The notes below the pieces were generated by a model. It had not been told where the DNA came from. It made no database searches and was given only the letters and a program-made list of their open reading frames with translations. Made by a program: the position numbers and the translations under genes. 64,000 bases of DNA from the NCBI GenBank assembly GCA_907165275.2, contig OU015654.1, forward strand, positions 8,821,501-8,885,500. The letters are read 5' to 3'. This DNA is from Zygaena filipendulae. Taxonomy: Eukaryota > Arthropoda > Insecta > Lepidoptera > Zygaenidae. Positions 45,369 to 58,604 of the stretch are shown here, piece after piece. Within the stretch, counting starts at the first letter, position 1; each line of letters starts with the position of its first letter.

Positions 45369-45927
45369 CTGCCCGGGACCTATTTGGCTTGGCACCGGCT
45401 TAAAACCGATCGGTGTTTTGTTATTTTTAACTTTTTAGTGTGCCTACCTACTGAAGTGCATTCTTGTGTGTTTTGAAGTGGGTTTTAATTTTTTTTTTTA
45501 ATTTTATTTATTTTCTCTTTTAGGTAAGTGGATTGGTTTATCTATACTAATGTTATAAAGAGGAAAGATTTGATTTTTTGGTTGTTTGTTACGATTTAAC
45601 TCCCGCGGGAACTCCGAAATTATCGCGGATTAAACCTCGCGGGAGAGCTATAATATATAAAGTGGCAATTTATCAACCCAAATCGCAATAGATGTGCCTG
45701 AAATATTTTTTTTTATGTCATAGGGTGCATACGGGCAGGATCCCATCATCAGATCCTGACTTCTTTACAATGTAACCAACTTTAAAGTATACCGGTTATC
45801 AAACAAAAAAAAGTATTTTCCAAATCAGTCCACCCGTCTTCGAGTACAAAAAAAAAGATACAAAAAAAATACAGTCGAATTGAGAACCTCCTTTTTTTGA
45901 AAAAAAAAAAATTATCGGTTAAAAATA
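45369..45927 (+). mobile_element. AACCGACTTCC composite element, decayed copy
   Basis: Retains TTGGCTTGGCACCGGCTTAA, GTTTTGAAGTGGGTTTTAAT, GATCCCATCATCAGATCCTG and the end box GAGAACCTCCTTTTTTTG. A short LEP1-like copy (45540-45655) is inserted in it. Confidence 0.5.
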
Positions 45928-46434
45928 TTATCTAATTACGTAACAGAAAACTTTAATTTTCAAAATTTTAACTTTGAGACAGACAAGACAGTATCGATGT
46001 AGGATTAATATGAGAAATGGTGATGCGAGATGTGCGTTGCGACCTTGACACGAGCTGCGCGGGGAAAGTGAACCGACCGGTTAGGTAAGCAGGGTCGGAT
46101 GATGACCGCACTTCAGCTTCTCAGTATTTCGTGGACTAGGCGTTGGCTGCGGTTTTACTCGTATGCACTTTAAAATATTCTCTTTATTGGCATTGAAGAA
46201 CCAACTTCTACCAAATTTCTTTGTACGCTATTAACCCTTCATGTCGTGATTGAAAAGCCCCATACCTAGGTAGGTACGTGTATAAACAGTGGGGCTGTGC
46301 AATTTTCTTCGCACAGTTAACTTTGGAATGCTACCAAGCAGAATGGCACGTACAAGTTGTTACTTCAAGCTTTGTACTACTTGATACTGACGGAATTATC
46401 GCGCAAGAACGCGATAATAATGCTACTTATAAAT

Positions 46435-46672
46435 GGACATAAATAAGCAATAGTGTGTTAACCCACACTGGAGAAATTTTGAGTAAATCGTGTTTAAAAA
46501 TTATAGCGCCATTTTTGTCAACATTTTTTATGTTCAATATTTAGTTACATATTTGAACAAAGTAATAAGGTAAACACATACCTAATTGAAAAACGTTCCC
46601 TAACTCTCGATAAATCGTTCTGAATCAATAACTTAATTTTGTGGGTTAACATGTTATTGCTTATCTGCATCC
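46435..46672. mobile_element. GGAC...GATAAGCAATA MITE, copy 1
   Basis: Left end GGACATAAATAAGCAATAG and right end (reverse complement) GGATGCAGATAAGCAATAAC are inverted repeats extending to GTTAACCCACA. Flanked by AAAT on both sides. A second copy in opposite orientation is at 58605-58834. Confidence 0.65.
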
Positions 46673-47149
46673 AAATAAGAAGTAAGCAAATTTCATTTCG
46701 TGTCAATTGGTTACATGGATCCTTTGATCCGGGCTTTTATAAATGCTACTCTTCTAAAATAAAAAGTTCGAAGCGTATCAAGTTTGAGTATAGTGAATAT
46801 AGCTTTTATGAAAATGCCGATTGGACTACCATATTATTGGTATACCATACCACTGGAATACCAAATAACAACGAGGTTCCGTATCATCCAATAAACTTTT
46901 TCTTATTATAGGTGTATTTTTATAGTTCAAAAATACATTTTATATTTACTGCAAAACTGTACCTACTTATAATATGCTTGTTGTCATAGGTATTCAAACG
47001 AGCATTAGTTTATAAATTAGAAACGTAAATACTTTTCAGGTATTGAACCTTATTGCAATAGTAATAAAGTGCAAAAACTGATCAAAGTGTTCACTTATAG
47101 CTGCTGCTGACTGTACACGCGCAAGAAGTGACACGTCTTATGAATTAAA

Positions 47150-47350
47150 AAGCTGTTCCTCGCGGTTTTACCCGCGATAATTTCGGAATTCCTGCGGGAA
47201 TTCCGGGATAAAAAGTATCCTATGCCTTTCTCTGTACCTCTGAAAACATGCATGCAAAATTTCATGATGATCGGTTAAGCCGTTAAGGCGTGAAAGCGTA
47301 ACAAACAAATAAACAAACTTATATTCGCATTTACTTTTATAATTAGTGAA
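47150..47350 (-). repeat. LEP1-like element copy
   Basis: AGCTGTTCCTCGCGGTTTTA to TATTCGCATTTACTTTTATA; includes CAAAATTTCATGATGATCGG and GCGTGAAAGCGTAACAAACA. Confidence 0.7.
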
Positions 47351-47398
47351 GATAACAAAAAGTTTTAGTGAAATCGCCTTTTAACTATATATATAACA

Positions 47399-47870
47399 CT
47401 AGCTGTGCCCCGCGGTTTCACCCACAGTAATTTCAGAGTTCCCACGGGAATTCCGGGACAAATTTTAGCCATATCTGTTCAGCCGGTTTTGCGTGATTGA
47501 GTAAACGTATGCGAGGATGAGAGCTCGAAAGCGCATTTTCATCCGACTTAGGTACTTCAAATTTATCGTCACTGCTCAGCTTCTATATTGTGTCTTAGCG
47601 TTATGTTATATAGCCTATAACCTGCCCAGGAGTATGGACTACAATCGTACCAAGTTTGATTAAAATCCCTTTAGTAGTTTTTTATCCATGCGTGCATATA
47701 CAGACAGACAGACAGTCAGACAGACAAAAATTTTACTGATTGCATATTTGGCATTAGTATCAATCACCATTCATCCTCCAATATTAATTTTGAATATATT
47801 TATATTCAATGTACAGAATTGACCTCTCTACAATTTTATTATAAGTATAAATAGAAGAAGATATAGAATA
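47399..47870 (-). mobile_element. Chimeric LEP1-like element, copy 2
   Basis: Same fusion as 43312-43805, with a shortened LEP1 part (a gap after GAATTCCGGGACAAA) and the same second half from CGTATGCGAGGATGAGAGC to TATTATAAGTATA. Confidence 0.65.
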
Positions 47871-48159
47871 TAATATAATATCACAAAAAAATATTATAAT
47901 TATTTACCCTACCTAACCTACCATAGTCATAATAAATTTAATTCCATTAATAATTTTTTTTTTCAAAACTTAAAACCTGGGTACATATTGAGATAAAAAA
48001 AATTTACCACTTTCGAAATAACTGCGAGTGAGATGTTCAATGCGATACGGGGGTCAAGCTGTTGCGAAATTTCATAAACAATTAAATCCATATGTTGCGT
48101 CTTGCGACATCATCTTTGACGTGATGCTATATATTTTGTATATTATATGACCGCTGTGC

Positions 48160-48480
48160 GATCATCGCTGCGGTTGAATGTTGCCTCAGAAGTAAATCAC
48201 CGGAGTTCATGAGTTTGAATCTCACAGGATACTATTAAGCACAACTACTTTTAAATAAAATAAATAAATTTATGCAATTATTAATTGTTACGATTATTTT
48301 CTCAGCGCCGTTGGATTAGTAAGCACACCTGACTGCTACACTATGTAGGTAGGTGTCGTGCCACAGCTGGTAAGCATTTATATGATGAACATTTGTATCT
48401 ATATACCCTGAGTCTGGGTTACTAATGGTAGTTAGTATGTATCATAAATCATAATTATACAATATATTTAAAAAAAATAT
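48160..48480 (+). repeat. Degenerate tRNA-derived SINE-like sequence
   Basis: A B-box-like GAGTTTGAATCTC at about 48211 and a second tRNA-like segment (GCGCCGTTGGATTAGTAAGC) at 48305. TGATGAACATTTGTATCTAT and CCTGAGTCTGGGTTACTAA resemble lepidopteran SINE bodies. Confidence 0.4.
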
Positions 48481-49245
48481 GTACCCATCCAATATAACTT
48501 TGAGACTAGCTAGCGCTGTTATAATGTTCAAAAATTATAATTATTAAAGTGTTATATTCGATATGGACCTAACCGAATAGTGAAAATTACTATAATATTT
48601 TAAAATATACTCGTACATTCACGACTTTTTAAATTCTTAAATTGTTTGAGTTGTTCATTAAAATCATATACATGATATGTTTAACTACCGACTAAATCAG
48701 AGCTCTGTAGTACATTTTGATTTTCATATGAATTAATTATTATATTTTCTTTTTTGAGGACATTTAACTCTGCCAAAGTCATCGTTCAACAAAAATATCA
48801 CGATTATTCGTATTACCGCGAGCAACAGCTAGTTTTACAGAACCCTAAGTCTGTTTGTTTGTCACATTGTCTTATACAGTTATCATACTCTGAATAAAAT
48901 ATTTAACAGAAGCAGTTTGTATTATAAACAGCGAAATATAATGTGAAACGCAAAAAAAAATTGCTGTTTAAAAAAATACAATTTTATCTACATTCCTCTA
49001 CTAATTTCATAAGGTAAATGAAGACGCTAAAAATATCCGACAGTTAATTATTATTCATTCATGTTTCTTACAACACTTATAAATATTAATAAAGATACCT
49101 GTAATGAATAAGTCAATATCATAACAAAAAAAAACTGTATGGTGCATAAAATATCATAATTTTATAATTCATCTGGCAATTAAATAATAACATAAAACTA
49201 GGTATTCTAAACACTACATTGTGTAAAGACAAATATTTTTTGGAG

Positions 49246-49251
49246 TTTAAT
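49246..49251 (-). terminator. Possible polyadenylation signal of gene E
   Basis: ATTAAA on the minus strand, 78 nt after the stop codon. It is a common variant hexamer, weakly supported here. Confidence 0.35.
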
Positions 49252-49328
49252 GATCATAATATCACGAAAAACTACTTCACAATAAAACAATATTATGTTG
49301 TAGTGTATCATTCAATGGCTTTAACAAA

Positions 49329-52300
49329 CTATTTCTGGTATTTTTTGTTGTCGGGGTTTTGTGGCGGTAGCGTAGCGAGATACTGTAGAGCTCGCTGAAT
49401 ATCAGTAGGAATGGGTGGTGCAGTTGGAATGTGGGCTCCTTGAGGCTGGAAACCGTTTTCATCTGCTAGATACTGCACCTGTATTACCTAAAACATAATT
49501 GAAATGCTCATTTTTTTTATTTAAGGCAATGAATAATTTTGGCTGTTTAATTTTTGCGTTTCTGTGAAGTGGAAAGTTATGAAATTAGCACTAACACGTT
49601 CATACGTGTTAAATTTTCTATTTATCTTTACACATATAAATGTTATAACTAACTGTTCCTCGCGGTTTCACTCGTGGTAATTGCGGAGTTCCAGCGAGAA
49701 TGCCGGGTTACGATATAGCCTATGTTATTAAGGGATAAGAGTTAAATCGTAACAAACAAAAAATGTAATATTTTTCCTTTATACCTAATATTAGTTTAGC
49801 TAAAAGCTCCGACCGTACATTGAAAATAAACACGAATATAATTATGTGGCAAACGCCGAATACAAAGAAATTATAATAAAATCAATGCGTTTTAGCAAAA
49901 TAAAAGACAAAACTTTAGTTCTTTGGAATTTATGTGTTTTGTCGTTTTATTACTAAAACTAATGTTTACATATTTACATGTTTATATGTTACCTATTCAA
50001 CGGATTTGAATCAAATTTGGCATCGGTAGATCGTAGATTAACATTATTTACTTTTACGTATATATAAGTATTTCACTCAGTATACCTAGGTACATCAAAG
50101 AATTTATATAATCACATAGGTACCACAAGCACAATGAGCCAATATTTATTCAATTATATGTCTATTTAATTTAAATAAGATAAAAAATTCACAATTTTTA
50201 ACTGACAGTAGACTTGTGCAATAACAGTAATATTATTGAAACACCGTATAATAATTTAGATTGAGTCAAACATCAAATATATTTAATTTCTTGTAAGGTA
50301 AATCAAATTGGAATATAATATATAATTTAAGCTTTTAACCTTATTGAATCGGCTGTCACATGAGATACTCGTAAAAAATCGTAGAGTTTTTAAATTTCGT
50401 CTAAACAGGAATAACACTACTTGTATTGTATTTTTTTCATATCTACAAGTTTAAGTTAATGATAAGTTATCATATACAATAATTAGGCATATTAAACACA
50501 ACTTTAAATTTGTTTTGATAGATATGATGTAATTAATAATATTTTATTTAAATAAATTACTAATGTAATAAAACCTTGAAGGTTTCTACAAAAACAAATA
50601 GATAGCAACTCCAACTTTGTATTGTTAAACTTTTGAATGTCAAGCAAATTGATTTCATTCACTTTGTTTATTTAACATTGGTGTGACTATTAATAAAATT
50701 TACCTCATTTTATTGATTTTTATATTTATAGATAGGTATTTACCAAGGTCGTACTATTAATAATCGCAATACGGTATTCTGAGATAAAAGTACCTATAGG
50801 TACTATCCTATATCTATCAGAAATAAATATAATTGTAGTTCCTCCCATTACTTTCGAAGTTCCCGTAGGAATCCCGGGATAAAAAGTACCCTATACCCAT
50901 CTCTGTACCCCTGAAAACGTGTATGTAAAATTTCATGATGATCGGCTGAGCCGTTAGGCGTGAAAGCGTAACAAACAAACAAACAAACTTACTTTCACAT
51001 TCGTAGTAGTAAGGATTAGTCATAATAATTGTGTCGTTGTAAGTATGAGTCGGCGGCATATTTTACCTATGTACAAGGACCGAAAATACGTTGTGTTGGG
51101 GTGCTCGCGCATAAAAAATCGATTCCATTTGACTAGTAACATAAGTTAGGCTTGAACTCGGATATTATTATTACCGAGTCAACAGCCTTGCACGTCAGGG
51201 TTCACATCAAATACCAAACATCAGCATTTTCTGTTCCCGGCATTATACAAAATGCCGAGCGTTTATAAAAGTACCAATTGTACAATTTATCCGTGATATA
51301 TGGGTTACCTCGGTTTAATTATTTGACATCAATCATTTCAATCATAATAAAATCTTTTTCTTTTTATTAGGTATTATATTTTACGTACATACCTAACATG
51401 TCGTGTAAAGAAAAGTTTAAAGACAGTGAATTAGACTAAGAATTAAAAATAAGTCTCCTGCAAGTGACGATCCGATTGGCACAGTAGGTCACCAAGAGGT
51501 AATAGAGATAGGTAATAGAGGTAATCAAGAGATTCCGGGTTCGATTCCCGATGGGGGTGGGCTTTGTGTGATGAATACAGGGTTCCATTTCCAGCCTATA
51601 TATATATACTTCACAATATACTTGATCCCAAAGTAAGCTATGAGCTATATTAATAATAATAATAATTGTAATAATATGTAGTATATACCACGTTTGCTTG
51701 GTTTTCACGACACAAGCTAATAATAGCTTACTGTGGGATCAAGTAGATCTGTGTGTTGTTAAGTGGATTATTACTACAAGTTGATTTAAAAAAATAATAT
51801 AAATCCCTCAAAGTATCATATGGAAGTTAATAAAATCATGAAATTGAACAAGCTGAATGATTAAAGTTGAATATACCACTTTTCAAGTGGATTTAATAAA
51901 TGGACTTGTCAACCAAATTTCAGTTTTTAGATTGTGGATTTGATAGAATTTTGATTTTCGTACCCCGCGGAAACAAGCCTATTGACCTGGCTGGCTGTCT
52001 GTTCGTTTACTCATAGTTTTTTCTTGACTATTAGATGAAGGCAATGTTTTGTAATCAAGTCATTTAACATTGCACCCATCTGAGGTTGGGGCGGGTCGCT
52101 GGAAAGTATATTTCATAATTAAAAATAATTAAGAATAAATTTTTACCTGTCCATCCGGTGCGGTATACTGATACTGCCCCTGCGCAGTTTGGATCTCTTG
52201 GTCAGGAACCCCGAGGTTCTTGACAAAGCCTTGCTCCTCAGCTGTTATGCCATTTCCAGTTTCGTAACTGCAAAAATATTTTTACCGCATTTTTATTAAA

Positions 52301-54061
52301 ACCCACAAATCACAATCTCATTAAGGTCCTTAGTCAAACTATGAAAACACCGTGAAGGATAATAATAAAATATAATTATTCTATTTACAGTGGGGTAGAT
52401 TATTTGATGACCACTCTACAGCATTTAAAGATGATACTAAAAAAATAGACAAAAAGTGCAAACAGCCACAGGTTTCTAATAATTATTATTTTAATATTAT
52501 TATTGCAATACTACAGAATAATCGTAAGAAAAAATAGTATTTAAAGTATTCTACACCACTATTCATCGATTCCTTTTTAAATGAAGTATCTCAGAATTTT
52601 TTTTTTTAAACATTGGCACTTTGGTAGGTAGGTAACTCTATAGTACAGTGTATAAAACAATACTTTTAATACTAGTATAATAATAATAATACTTTTAATA
52701 ACCAATTAATAAACACAAACACCTTTTGGTGAGAGCCTGGTATCATTAATCACTTCTTTGGTAATTAAAACACCGACAATTGGTTTTATTTAATTAGCTA
52801 CACTAGTATTACGGGCGTATTTACGTAATATACGGATACGAGAGACACTCATGGGAAACTGCGTCAGAACGAGTCGCTCCATTCTCTGGATGCGGCGCAA
52901 TTAATAGTCACATACTACATAATACTTACCTATTACAAACGAATTGGCAAAATGGAACCGGTTTCTATGTCCGTCATAAATCATGGTGTTATGTATATGC
53001 AGAGACGGTGTAATCGTAATCCACTTCGATTCGGCTTCGCACTGTACAGGATTACATGAGAAAAGGGGTACCAAGACGCAGTCTTTAAGTATCAATCTAA
53101 AAATTGTCATAAGCATAGGCAAACTTCTTTGTCAAGGGTATTTTTCCCTGAATGGCCTCGAAACCTAATGACTTTTTAAAATAAGGACACTATGATATTC
53201 TTTCGGCTTGATATCCGTTTCTGACTGTACCTACATTAACTAACAGTTGCTAGTGGTTCCTCCCGAGTGAATCTCGGGAAATCCACATAAATTCTCTGAA
53301 CTGGTTTGGTTATTTTATTTTACTTTATTTATGTAACATAATCCACAATACTGACAGTACAGTACTGTACCGAAAACAATGACATTAAACCATTTTCGTA
53401 ATTTATTTATCATTTAATAATAATATTAATCCATTTCACAACACACAGATCTACTTGATCATTCTCATCTAATCCAAAAAAATGGTAAGTACCTAAGCCG
53501 TTAAGGTACCTATCATTGACATCATCTACAATCACATTACTTTTGAGGAATCTATGAATGATGTTTAGCTAACGACTAACTCACCCCCATTTGTAGGAAC
53601 CGTCAGGATTAATAGATTGCTCCTGACGTATTATTGGGATCGGTTCCGTCGTGTACTGCGGTTGTGCTGATTGCTGCTGCTGTTGTGCGTGGTACGGAAG
53701 GAAGCTACTGACATCACTCCTCGCTGCGGCGATCATCACCACTAATACCAACTAGAAATACCATCAAGGTCAAGTTTTTATGATGATTGTATCCTTATAG
53801 AACTGTATAAATATAAAGCAATGTTATTTCCTTGTTTATACATATTATCATGTTTGTGCAAAGTTGTAACAAATAGGTTAACTTTTTATATCGAAAATGT
53901 CAGTAAACTATAATAACTAATATATCAAAGTGTGATCTTGGAAACTAGATACCTACTAGATTATTCTACCTGACTATGTAATGGATTTTATTTTAACTTG
54001 TTTTTGTTATTATAGTGTTTGTATTAAGCAATGTAAAAAAAAAACTTACGATACTCTTCAT
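49329..54061 (-). CDS. Gene E: RR-1 cuticular protein, four exons
   Basis: Secreted cuticle protein of 152 aa. Minus-strand exons: 54050-54061 (MKSI), 53585-53751, 52147-52267, 49329-49487; all GT/AG with joined frames open. The signal peptide is [12 protein letters not shown], followed by a Gln-rich [12 protein letters not shown] segment and the [10 protein letters not shown] box shared with C and D. The Rebers-Riddiford domain runs from about residue 53 to 125: [37 protein letters not shown] and HIPTAPPIP. The C-terminus [21 protein letters not shown] again resembles C and D. Intron 2 is at the same codon and phase as in A, B and F, but intron 3 splits the domain after APDGQ, a position not shared with A or B. 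The last intron (2659 nt) contains a SINE and LEP1 copies. Confidence 0.93.
50835..51015 (-). repeat. LEP1-like element copy
   Basis: GTAGTTCCTCCCATTACTTT to CTTTCACATTCGTAGTAGTA. Complete in length and well preserved around CCGGGATAAAAAGTACCC-like boxes. Gene E last intron. Confidence 0.65.
51465..51775 (+). repeat. tRNA-derived SINE with inverted 3' tail
   Basis: B box GGGTTCGATTCCC at 51537-51549 and the same GGGCTTTGTGTGATGAATAC body as the SINE at 33005. Between 51615 and 51655 a reversed copy of the SINE tail (CTTGATCCCAAAGTAAGC) faces the normal tail (51695-51760), creating a small foldback. Confidence 0.65.
53398..53475 (-). repeat. SINE 3' end fragment
   Basis: Minus-strand GATCAAGTAGATCTGTGTG, then an ATT-rich tail, matches the SINE body at 33450-33500. 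Second intron of gene E. Confidence 0.6.
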
Positions 54062-54134
54062 GTTTTTCAAAATATGATGAACTATTGTTTGTAGAATGCA
54101 ATTGTAGTATGATGCACTTTGGATGCACCCTTTG

Positions 54135-54142
54135 TATTTATA
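54135..54142 (-). promoter_or_regulatory. TATA box of gene E
   Basis: TATAAATA on the minus strand, 74-81 nt upstream of the ATG. Confidence 0.65.
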
Positions 54143-56363
54143 CGAAAAATTTTGTGGCAATTACGCATCGTCGCAGATTCACTGCAATCTCACAAAGGGC
54201 TTTCTCAACTGAGATAGCCGCCCCGGGTGGAATCATCTCACTGTTGTACTTAACGTACCTATACTTCATATCTACCACGGAAATCAAATAATAACATCAA
54301 TTGCCAAAAAACAGACACTACATTATTACACTCAGTATCATCCTTATTATTAAAAGTTTAAATGTTAATTTGTTTATTTGTTACGTTTTCACGCCTTAAT
54401 TGCTCAAATATAGGTAGGTATAAATACACACATGTTTTCAGAGGTACAAAAAAAGAAACACCTTTCATCCAGAAGTTATTCCCGAGAGATTGAAAAATGA
54501 ATGACAACATCTACATGGGATTTTCATTCCTATAATTTTAATAAGATAAAACCTATTAGTTATTAGAAAGAGAAAGTTTTGTGTATTATTAAATATGTCA
54601 AAATATATGTGTGAAACTGCAACATATAGAAATACATTATACACAAGGACCGCTCCTAAATTTGGTAATAATTTTCGCCTTTATTGACCAAGATCATCTA
54701 AAACAAGTTACCAACTAGTGTGATTATTATACTATCTTTAATTTATTTGCCATTTTATAGTCACTATTCAGCAACGTTATTTTCATAACTCCTAAAAATA
54801 CATACCTCCAACATTTTCAAATAACATCATCACAACAACTACCTATGTATACTTACTTATATTTTCGTCGCAAACAGTCAAGTTTGCTTTTGATCGCCCT
54901 TTCCCCTTTTTGGTGCCCGGGGCGTTAAATCCAATATCTTTCCAACAGTAATGTCGGTGCTGACAACATTAAGGCATCAAATTTATGGCCTGTACTCCAA
55001 GGAGGACGAAGTTACACACTTTTACCTCTTACAGCTTAATATTTCAATAAAATTTTTGATACTTTACCAAAAATAAAAATAAATGCACAAAGGATTTGCA
55101 AGATTTGTGAAATTTGATATATTAACACTAAACAAGCTATTACCCGCGATTTTACTCTCATGAATTTCGTCATTCCCACGGGAACTTTTGGTATACCGCT
55201 ACTTTTACCGCGATAAAAGTATTTCAAGTAAGAGATATTTCCAGAGATGGTACCCCAGATGCACATGCAAACTGTTCCTCTTAATAAAATTAAGTATATA
55301 GGTTGAGGGAGACCAATCCGAACATAACAAAAAACAAAATATCCAAACATTCAAATTCACATCTATCATTTATCTAACATTATAATTAATTAAAACAATT
55401 TGAAGGTGAGTAACATATTTACAATGAAAATCTAAGTTAAAATAGTAAGTGCGTATTCTATTTACAAAACATCTTATTTTTATCCATCAAAACATTTTTT
55501 TTTTCCTTCAAACCCGGTTGTACGAGTAGGTATGTCTAGCATAAGTAACGTTAATAATATTGAAAGTGTTTGATTAGGCACCTATATTGATAATAAAAAC
55601 TACCAATGTTAAAACCAAATATTATCTGTAATAATACACCTAGCTATTCCCGCGCTGTTCCGCATCATTTTTGGAACTCCTTCGGGAACTCTTAAAAGTA
55701 TCCCATCTCACTGAAAGAAACTATAGCTTCTAATCAACGAAATAATTTTCAGAACTGGTTCAGCAGTTCAGAGATTATCAAACTTACAAACTTTATCCCT
55801 ATATTATAACATTATGTATCATCAATACTAATATCTATTATTCTTCTCAACGTACCTACGCCGAATAAATGGGACCTTTTTAATAGAGGCCTTTGAGTTT
55901 TATAATCCTTTTATAATATTACTTTAGATCATCTCTCTCATAAACTATGTTACTTTTAGTTCCAAAACATTTTCAAAACCATCCGACGTCGAAACCTAAA
56001 CACGTTTGCCGCTGTTCATAACTGGCGCAGACATAATAAGTCGCGCAACACGCGCGCACATATGACACACTTTAAAATTCCATACACCATAGAAAAAAAA
56101 AAAATTAATGTGAGACATCTTGTACGGAAGGTGAGACCGGCTGTTGGCGTGGCGACGCGTCGTCACGACATGCGTCACCCCTGTATGTGACAACTTAAGT
56201 ATTTACATATAATATCTATGTAGGTACATGTAATCAGTCTGGCGACGCGTCGCCATGCGCAATGCGCTTATGACTGCGACTGAAGTCACTAATGAAGCGA
56301 ATTAAATTATCTTCATTGAATTTTTGTATTAAATTAATATTAATGTACCTACATATATTAATT

Positions 56364-56571
56364 ATCTATACTAATATTATAAAGAGGAAAGATTTTATTT
56401 TTTGTTTGTTTGTTACGATTTAACTCAAAAACTACTAGACAGATTTCAAAAATTATTTCACCGTTAGAAAGCTAAATTATCCCTGAGCAACATAGGCTAT
56501 AATTGTAATCCGGAATTCCCACGGGAACTCCGAAATTAACGCGGGTCAAACCGCGGAGAACAGCTAGTATT
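56364..56571 (+). repeat. LEP1 subfamily element (GAGGAAAGATTT type)
   Basis: ATACTAATATTATAAAGAGG to CCGCGGAGAACAGCTAGTA. The same subfamily, with GAAAGATTTGATTTTTTG, occurs at 57590-57796 and as a short copy at 45540-45655. Confidence 0.75.
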
Positions 56572-57589
56572 ATATAAACAATCAACTTATTCTTTAATGA
56601 ATCCAAATATTATAATTTTGTTTATTCCTTTCCTCTCATAAGCTATCCTTTAAAATAATTTCGATGTTTCACATTTGCCAAACGTCCCGCGAATCGCGAT
56701 AGCTCCATTTTTCAATTTTTATTATTCCTATATAATATGTGAAATAAATCCACCAAATAACACAATTTTCATTTACCTAATAAGTAAAACTTACGATATG
56801 AGCCTACTGAGACTCAAACAGTAAGAGTTACTGTAATCAATAGTATCAAATCAGTAACGGACCAGTATTTTTTACGTTTTATGTGAGTAGGTTCGTCATA
56901 TAATATTGTGAACAGTTTAATGGGAGCTCATTCATACTTAACTAGCTCCTCCCCGTGGATTTTCCCAGAAAAGTACCTACACAACATCTGCTATCTGCAG
57001 GTTTGTCAAATTTCATCTGAGTTCAGCAGTTTATACGTGATTGAATGATAGAAACATGATAAACTTTCACATTTAGTAGGATTAGTAAGATTTACGACAA
57101 ACGGTAATTTGATGAGTTAAATTGATTGTATATAATGTATTGAAAAATATAGGTACCTACTACATATTTTTCTTTTGAGAAATATAGAACAAATTATTTA
57201 TGCTTTCTTTCAATGATTAGCGAGATCTTATAAAATAGTTGGCGTTTAAATACCTACAACTAAATGAATTTGAATCCATTTTTAGATCTAAAAATATAAA
57301 TTTCACGAGATAATCGCGTGAATTCGTGTTTACCATTTATGAATTAATGAATTTTAATTAAGTAGCAAAAAATATTCGTTCAAATACTGGTCTAACAATT
57401 GGCATATTAAAAATTGTTACCATGTACCACGTATATTAATATACATTCTACATAAAAATACTATAAATCTTCTGAGCAGGATGTCATTGTTCTTTGCAAA
57501 TTAAATTGTAAGAATCAGGATTTAAAAACCTGATTGATTATTACAACAAAAAACTACCACATAGATTAGATAATATACATCTATAGATA

Positions 57590-57796
57590 CCTACTAATAT
57601 TACAAAGAGGAAAGATTTGATTTTTTGTTTGTGTGTTTATTTTTTTGTAACGATTTAACTCAAAGCTGAACTGATTTAAAAAATTCTTTCACTATTAGAA
57701 AGCTACATTATCCCTGAATAACATAGGCTATATTGTAATCCAAAATTCCCGCGGGAACTCCGAAACTATCGCGTGAAACCGCGCGGGACAGCTAGT
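57590..57796 (+). repeat. LEP1 subfamily element (GAGGAAAGATTT type)
   Basis: Complete copy, CTACTAATATTACAAAGAGG to CGCGCGGGACAGCTAGT. Confidence 0.75.
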
Positions 57797-58317
57797 TCTA
57801 CATAAATATACTATCAATCTAAATTGTAAATAAATTTTAAATATATAAATTGTAATAATCAGAATTTAAAAACTTTTAAATCCTGATTATTAACCGACTT
57901 CCAAAAAGGAAGAGGTTCTATGTTCGATTGTATGTATGTTTTTTTTTACAATTAAAAACTTCCCTGTCCGTAGACAATAGTTATACATAATCACATAAGA
58001 TATTCAGCTATTTCTAGTTGATATTGATGACACACAAATCACAATAGCAATGCCTCAATGATGTGTTTCGTTCCATCTCGTGAGGAGAGCACCATGGTAA
58101 TTAATGGGTGCCCTGCGGCTATGGGGTGCCGGCGCCGGCGAGCTTTGCGCAATCCGACGGACCTTATTCGACGCTCAATGCAACAATGGAACTCCAAGAG
58201 GACTATTACACCTACTCGTCTACAAGTAGGTCACAAATAGGTAAGTAAATCATCGTCTGATAAATAACACGAATATCAGTTTTAAGGCTGCAGTTTTTCT
58301 AAAAAAATATATACAAC

Positions 58318-58604
58318 TAGCTGTCCCCGCGATTTCATCCGTGGTAATGACGGAGTTCCCGCGGGAATTCCGGGAAAAAAGTACTCTATGTCCTTCTTTG
58401 TACCCCTGACGGCCCTGACAGTAGTTCACGGTGATTAGCTGTTCCCCGCACTAATTCCGGAGTTCCCGCGGGACTTCCGAGATAAAAACTATCCTATCTT
58501 TTAAGTTGGACCATTATTATAAATGGTAACAAAATTTTATCAAAATCCGTTCAGTAGTTTCGGAGTCCATCGCGGACAAACAACGTGACACGTAATTTAT
58601 ATAT
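58318..58604 (-). repeat. Two overlapping LEP1 elements
   Basis: CTAGCTGTCCCCGCGATTTC starts one copy at 58317, which breaks off near 58435 into a second start (TTAGCTGTTCCCCGC) that continues to GTGACACGTAATTTATATAT. The right end is interrupted by the MITE at 58605. Confidence 0.65.

Larger units (their letters stand above)
41805..49240. other. Intergenic region between genes D and E
   Basis: Holds the orphan ORF near 43 kb, two chimeric LEP1 elements, a hairpin, a decayed composite element and a MITE. 41805-42790, 44270-44750, 45930-46430, 46673-47145 and 48480-49240 show nothing I can name. Confidence 0.6.

Noticed and set aside
46639..46911. 90-codon plus-strand ORF
   Set aside because: Its start lies in a MITE end and no domain or splice context supports it.
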